22,313 nt of DNA from an uncultured Oscillospiraceae bacterium (lineage in GTDB: Bacteria; Bacillota; Clostridia; Oscillospirales; Ruminococcaceae), in assembly GCA_934539585.1 (NCBI GenBank), contig CAKTCT010000044.1:1-22313 (forward strand), given 5' to 3'. The notes under the pieces were generated by a model. It saw only the letters and a program-made list of their open reading frames with translations, did not search any database and had not been told where the DNA came from. Position 1 is the stretch's first letter; each line of letters begins with the position of its first letter. Positions 19,999-22,313 of this stretch are shown in pieces. Made by a program: the position numbers and the translations under genes.

Positions 19999-21840
19999 AT
20001 GCTGGCAAAACAAAAACGAGAATTTCTCACTACCCGGGAGATAAAGCCTACGGGCTGGCTGCGGCGGCAGCTGGAAATCCAGGCGGCCGGGCTCAGCGGC
20101 AATCTGGATAAGGTCTGGCCCGACGTCCGGGACAGCCGCTGGATCGGCGGCGACCGGGAGGGCTGGGAGCGGGTGCCCTACTGGCTGGACGGGTTCATCC
20201 CCCTGGCCTGGCTCCTGGACGACAAGGACATGCAGGCCCGGGCCATCCGGTACATCGATGCCATTCTGGAGCGGCAGCAGGCCGACGGCTGGATTTGCCC
20301 CTGCACCAAGGACGAGCGGGCCGACTACGATATGTGGGCGCTGATGCTCATCGGCAAGGTCCTGGCGCTGTACGGCGACTGCACCGGGGACCCCCGGATC
20401 GAGGGGGCCCTTTACCGGGCGCTGCGGCAGTTCGAGGAGCATATCAGCGGGCTGACCCTGTTTGACTGGGGTTCGGCCCGGTGGTTCGAGTGCCTGATCC
20501 CAATTTACTGGCTCTATGAGCGGCGGCCGGAGAAGTGGCTGCTGGACCTGGCGGTCCGGCTCCAGGCCCAGGGGGTGGACTACGAGTCCCTGTACCGGAA
20601 CTGGATCTACGACAAGCCTGCCCGGCGCTGGGACTATCTCAGCCATGTGGTCAACACGGCCATGATGCTGAAGGGCTCCGCCCTGATGTCCCGGGTGGAC
20701 GGCCGGGACCCCGACGCGTTCGCCGAGGCGGCCTGGCAGACCCTGATGCGGGACCACGGCATGGCCTGCGGGCATTTTTCCGGGGACGAGTGCCTGGCCG
20801 GGACCAGTCCCATCCGGGGCAGCGAGCTTTGCTCGGTGGTGGAGGCCATGTACTCCTACGAGTGGCTGGCGGCTCTGACCGGCAAGGACAAGTGGTGCGA
20901 CCGGCTGGAGGATGCGGCCTTCAACGCCCTTCCCGCCGCCATCAGCCCGGACATGTGGAGCCACCAGTACGACCAGATGCCCAACCAGGTCCAGTGCTCC
21001 TGGTTCCCGGAGGGGGAGAAGCCCTTCGGCACCAACGGCAACGACGCCAACATCTTCGGCCTGGAGCCCAACTACGGCTGCTGCACGGCCAACTTCAACC
21101 AGGGGTGGCCCAAGCTGGCCCTGTCGGCACTGATGCGGACGGAGGAGGGGCTGGCAATGTCCGCCATTGCGCCGGTCCGGGCCAATGTGGTCATCGGCGG
21201 CAGCAAGGTGGAGTGCGAGATCGAGACAAACTATCCCTTCGAGGACGGATACCGGGTCCGGGTTCGGGTGGACCGGCCGGTGACGTTTGCGCTGGACCTG
21301 CGGATTCCCGGCTTTGCGGAAAGCGCCCGGGTGGACGGCGCGGCGGCCCAGCCCGGAGCTCCCTTCCGGGTGGAAAAGGAGTGGCAAGGGGAGACGGTCC
21401 TCACCGTGGAGATGGCCTTCTCCGCCCGGTACGAGCAGCGTCCCAGCGGGATGTTCTGCCTCCGCCGGGGGCCGCTGCTGTACTCTCTGCCCATCAAGGA
21501 GCAGTGGCATCGGGTGGAGTACACCCGAAACGGCGTGGACCGGAAGTTCCCCTACTGCGACTATGAGATTCTGCCCATGTCCCCTTGGAACTACGGGTTT
21601 ACCGGTAAGGAGCCGGTGCTGGTCCGCGGGGAAGTGGGGGAGGTCCCCTTCTCGCCGGAGGGCGCGCCGGTGTGGCTGGAAGTGGAGATGGCCCAGGTGG
21701 AGTGGGCCATGGGCCGGGGAGCCTGCGAGGAACTGCCCCGTTCGGATAAGGCCATTGCTCCGCCGGAGATGATGCGGCTGATTCCTTATGGGTGTACGAA
21801 TCTGCGGATGACGGAAATGCCGATGACGATGCGGTCATAA
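19999..21840 (+). CDS. GH127-like glycoside hydrolase (DUF1680 type)
   Basis: A 613-residue enzyme of the beta-L-arabinofuranosidase (GH127/DUF1680) group, an alpha/alpha barrel followed by beta domains. Early helices carry DSRWIGGDREGWERVPYWLDGFIPLAWLL. The metal/nucleophile set known from HypBA1 is present in order: Glu276-x-Cys278 (SELCSVVEAMY) and Cys361-Cys362 (NYGCCTANFNQGWPKL). There is no signal peptide, so it acts inside the cell. The substrate may be a beta-L-arabinofuranoside but related families (e.g. GH146) cannot be excluded. The ATG at 19999 follows GAGGGAG. It is divergent from AraC regulator 2 and shares its half-sites. The last codons, TCA then TAA, run into the multi-hairpin element. 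Confidence 0.88.
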   Translation: MLAKQKREFLTTREIKPTGWLRRQLEIQAAGLSGNLDKVWPDVRDSRWIGGDREGWERVPYWLDGFIPLAWLLDDKDMQARAIRYIDAILERQQADGWICPCTKDERADYDMWALMLIGKVLALYGDCTGDPRIEGALYRALRQFEEHISGLTLFDWGSARWFECLIPIYWLYERRPEKWLLDLAVRLQAQGVDYESLYRNWIYDKPARRWDYLSHVVNTAMMLKGSALMSRVDGRDPDAFAEAAWQTLMRDHGMACGHFSGDECLAGTSPIRGSELCSVVEAMYSYEWLAALTGKDKWCDRLEDAAFNALPAAISPDMWSHQYDQMPNQVQCSWFPEGEKPFGTNGNDANIFGLEPNYGCCTANFNQGWPKLALSALMRTEEGLAMSAIAPVRANVVIGGSKVECEIETNYPFEDGYRVRVRVDRPVTFALDLRIPGFAESARVDGAAAQPGAPFRVEKEWQGETVLTVEMAFSARYEQRPSGMFCLRRGPLLYSLPIKEQWHRVEYTRNGVDRKFPYCDYEILPMSPWNYGFTGKEPVLVRGEVGEVPFSPEGAPVWLEVEMAQVEWAMGRGACEELPRSDKAIAPPEMMRLIPYGCTNLRMTEMPMTMRS

Positions 21841-22140
21841 CGACGTGGCCATCATTCTCGCGTCGGGCTTCAATGGCCGCGCGACAGGCTGCGCGGGCGG
21901 CGTGTCGCCGCAGCCATGACGACGCGGCCACCATTCTCGCGTCGGGCTTCGATGGCCGCGCGACAAGCTGCGCGGCGACGATTTGAGCAGCCCGTGGGGT
22001 GAGTTTCGCAGCCTAAAAAGATAAAGTTTTCGGTCCAGCCTTTTTCAAAAGGCTGGCAGTTTCCAAAGGCAGCGCCTTTGGTCGCCCGACCCAGAGGGCG
22101 AAATTCTACCCGTTGCGCCTCGGGCGCAACCCAAAACAGG

Positions 22141-22164
22141 AAAAAAGGCGGCCCGCAGGCCGCC
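22141..22164 (-). terminator. Minus-strand intrinsic terminator inside copy 2
   Basis: The same GGCGGCC/GGCCGCC stem as in copy 1, followed on the minus strand by six T's (22141-22146). It would stop any minus-strand transcript entering from the right, before it runs antisense into the GH127-like gene. Confidence 0.65.
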
Positions 22165-22230
22165 CGTGGTTCCCGCGGCCGCAATTTCGAAGAAATTGCG
22201 GCATGACGCACTTCTAATTTATACAAAGCG

Positions 22231-22288
22231 AAACCCCGCGCCAGCGAGTCGAAGCATTTCTACGTTTCTTCTCGCTGGCGCGGGGTTT
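22231..22288. terminator. 18-bp terminator stem, copy 2
   Basis: AAACCCCGCGCCAGCGAG (22231-22248) pairs perfectly with CTCGCTGGCGCGGGGTTT (22271-22288). Relative to copy 1, one base pair has changed on both sides (A-T to C-G) and the G-U has become C-G. It is the likely terminator of the GH127-like transcript, though fewer T's follow than in copy 1. Confidence 0.7.
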
Positions 22289-22313
22289 GTTTGGTGGGCG
22301 GGAGGGGCAGGAC

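Larger units (their letters stand above)
21836..22313 (+). repeat. Multi-hairpin intergenic element, copy 2 (runs off the window)
   Basis: The same module order as copy 1. The head module is duplicated: about 79 bp starting CATAACGACG at 21836 is repeated from CATGACGACG at 21915. Then follow CCAGCCTTTT/AAAAGGCTGG (about 22034-22055), CCAAAGGC/GCCTTTGG with an AGC loop, TCGCCC/GGGCGA, GTTGCGCC/GGCGCAAC (22112-22130), GGCGGCC/GGCCGCC (22147-22164), GCCGCAATTTC/GAAATTGCGGC (22178-22202) and an 18-bp stem (22231-22288). The last bases match 11244-11259, so the copy continues to the right. No gene is seen in this stretch. Confidence 0.88.

Overview
The window looks like chromosomal DNA from a GC-rich anaerobic Firmicute, most likely a gut Oscillospiraceae-type clostridium. 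The grounds are Clostridia-style housekeeping proteins (SecA with a C-terminal zinc motif, bacterial GluRS), a CsoR/CopA copper operon, a VanR/VanS-like two-component pair, AGGAGG-type ribosome sites and TTGACA/TATAAT promoters. The taxon is inferred from protein character only. There is no rRNA, tRNA, CRISPR array, transposase or phage gene.

Layout from left to right: a gene-free left edge with strong hairpins (1-278); secA on the minus strand (324-3083) and an unrecognised 55-residue gene (3281-3448); a copper operon copA-csoR on plus (3664-6466) behind a consensus promoter with a GC-palindrome operator; a small one-TM protein, VanR-like regulator and VanS-like kinase (6567-8641); a membrane protein, a methyltransferase and a degenerate LCP-type protein (8691-10843); about 620 bp of palindromic repeat sequence (10841-11458); gltX on minus (11466-12923); an AraC regulator divergent from a putative glycosidase and EamA-type transporter (13050-16390); a membrane-anchored XRE regulator (16463-16972); and a glycan block of a GcnA-like GH20 hexosaminidase, an AraC regulator and a GH127-like enzyme (17059-21840). 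The window ends inside a second copy of the repeat (21836-22313).

Two signals stand out. First, an approximately 430-bp intergenic element made of consecutive hairpins occurs twice almost complete, and once as an inverted fragment. Several of its stems differ in sequence between copies yet stay paired, and in all three cases the shared module lies directly after a gene and in that gene's orientation. The stop codons of the LCP-like and GH127-like genes sit at the element's edge. This suggests a mobile or amplified 3'-UTR/terminator element that acts as structured RNA or DNA.

Second, a short TTTGCA-centred half-site occurs five times, spaced 19-21 bp, in the two intergenic regions flanking the second AraC gene. 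It sits upstream of the gcnA promoter, over the araC -35 and upstream of the GH127 extended -10. This gives a testable three-gene regulon for intracellular glycan breakdown. The first AraC/glycosidase pair shows its own 21-bp-spaced direct repeat. None of the three glycosidases shows a signal peptide, so they should act on imported oligosaccharides whose importer is not in this window.
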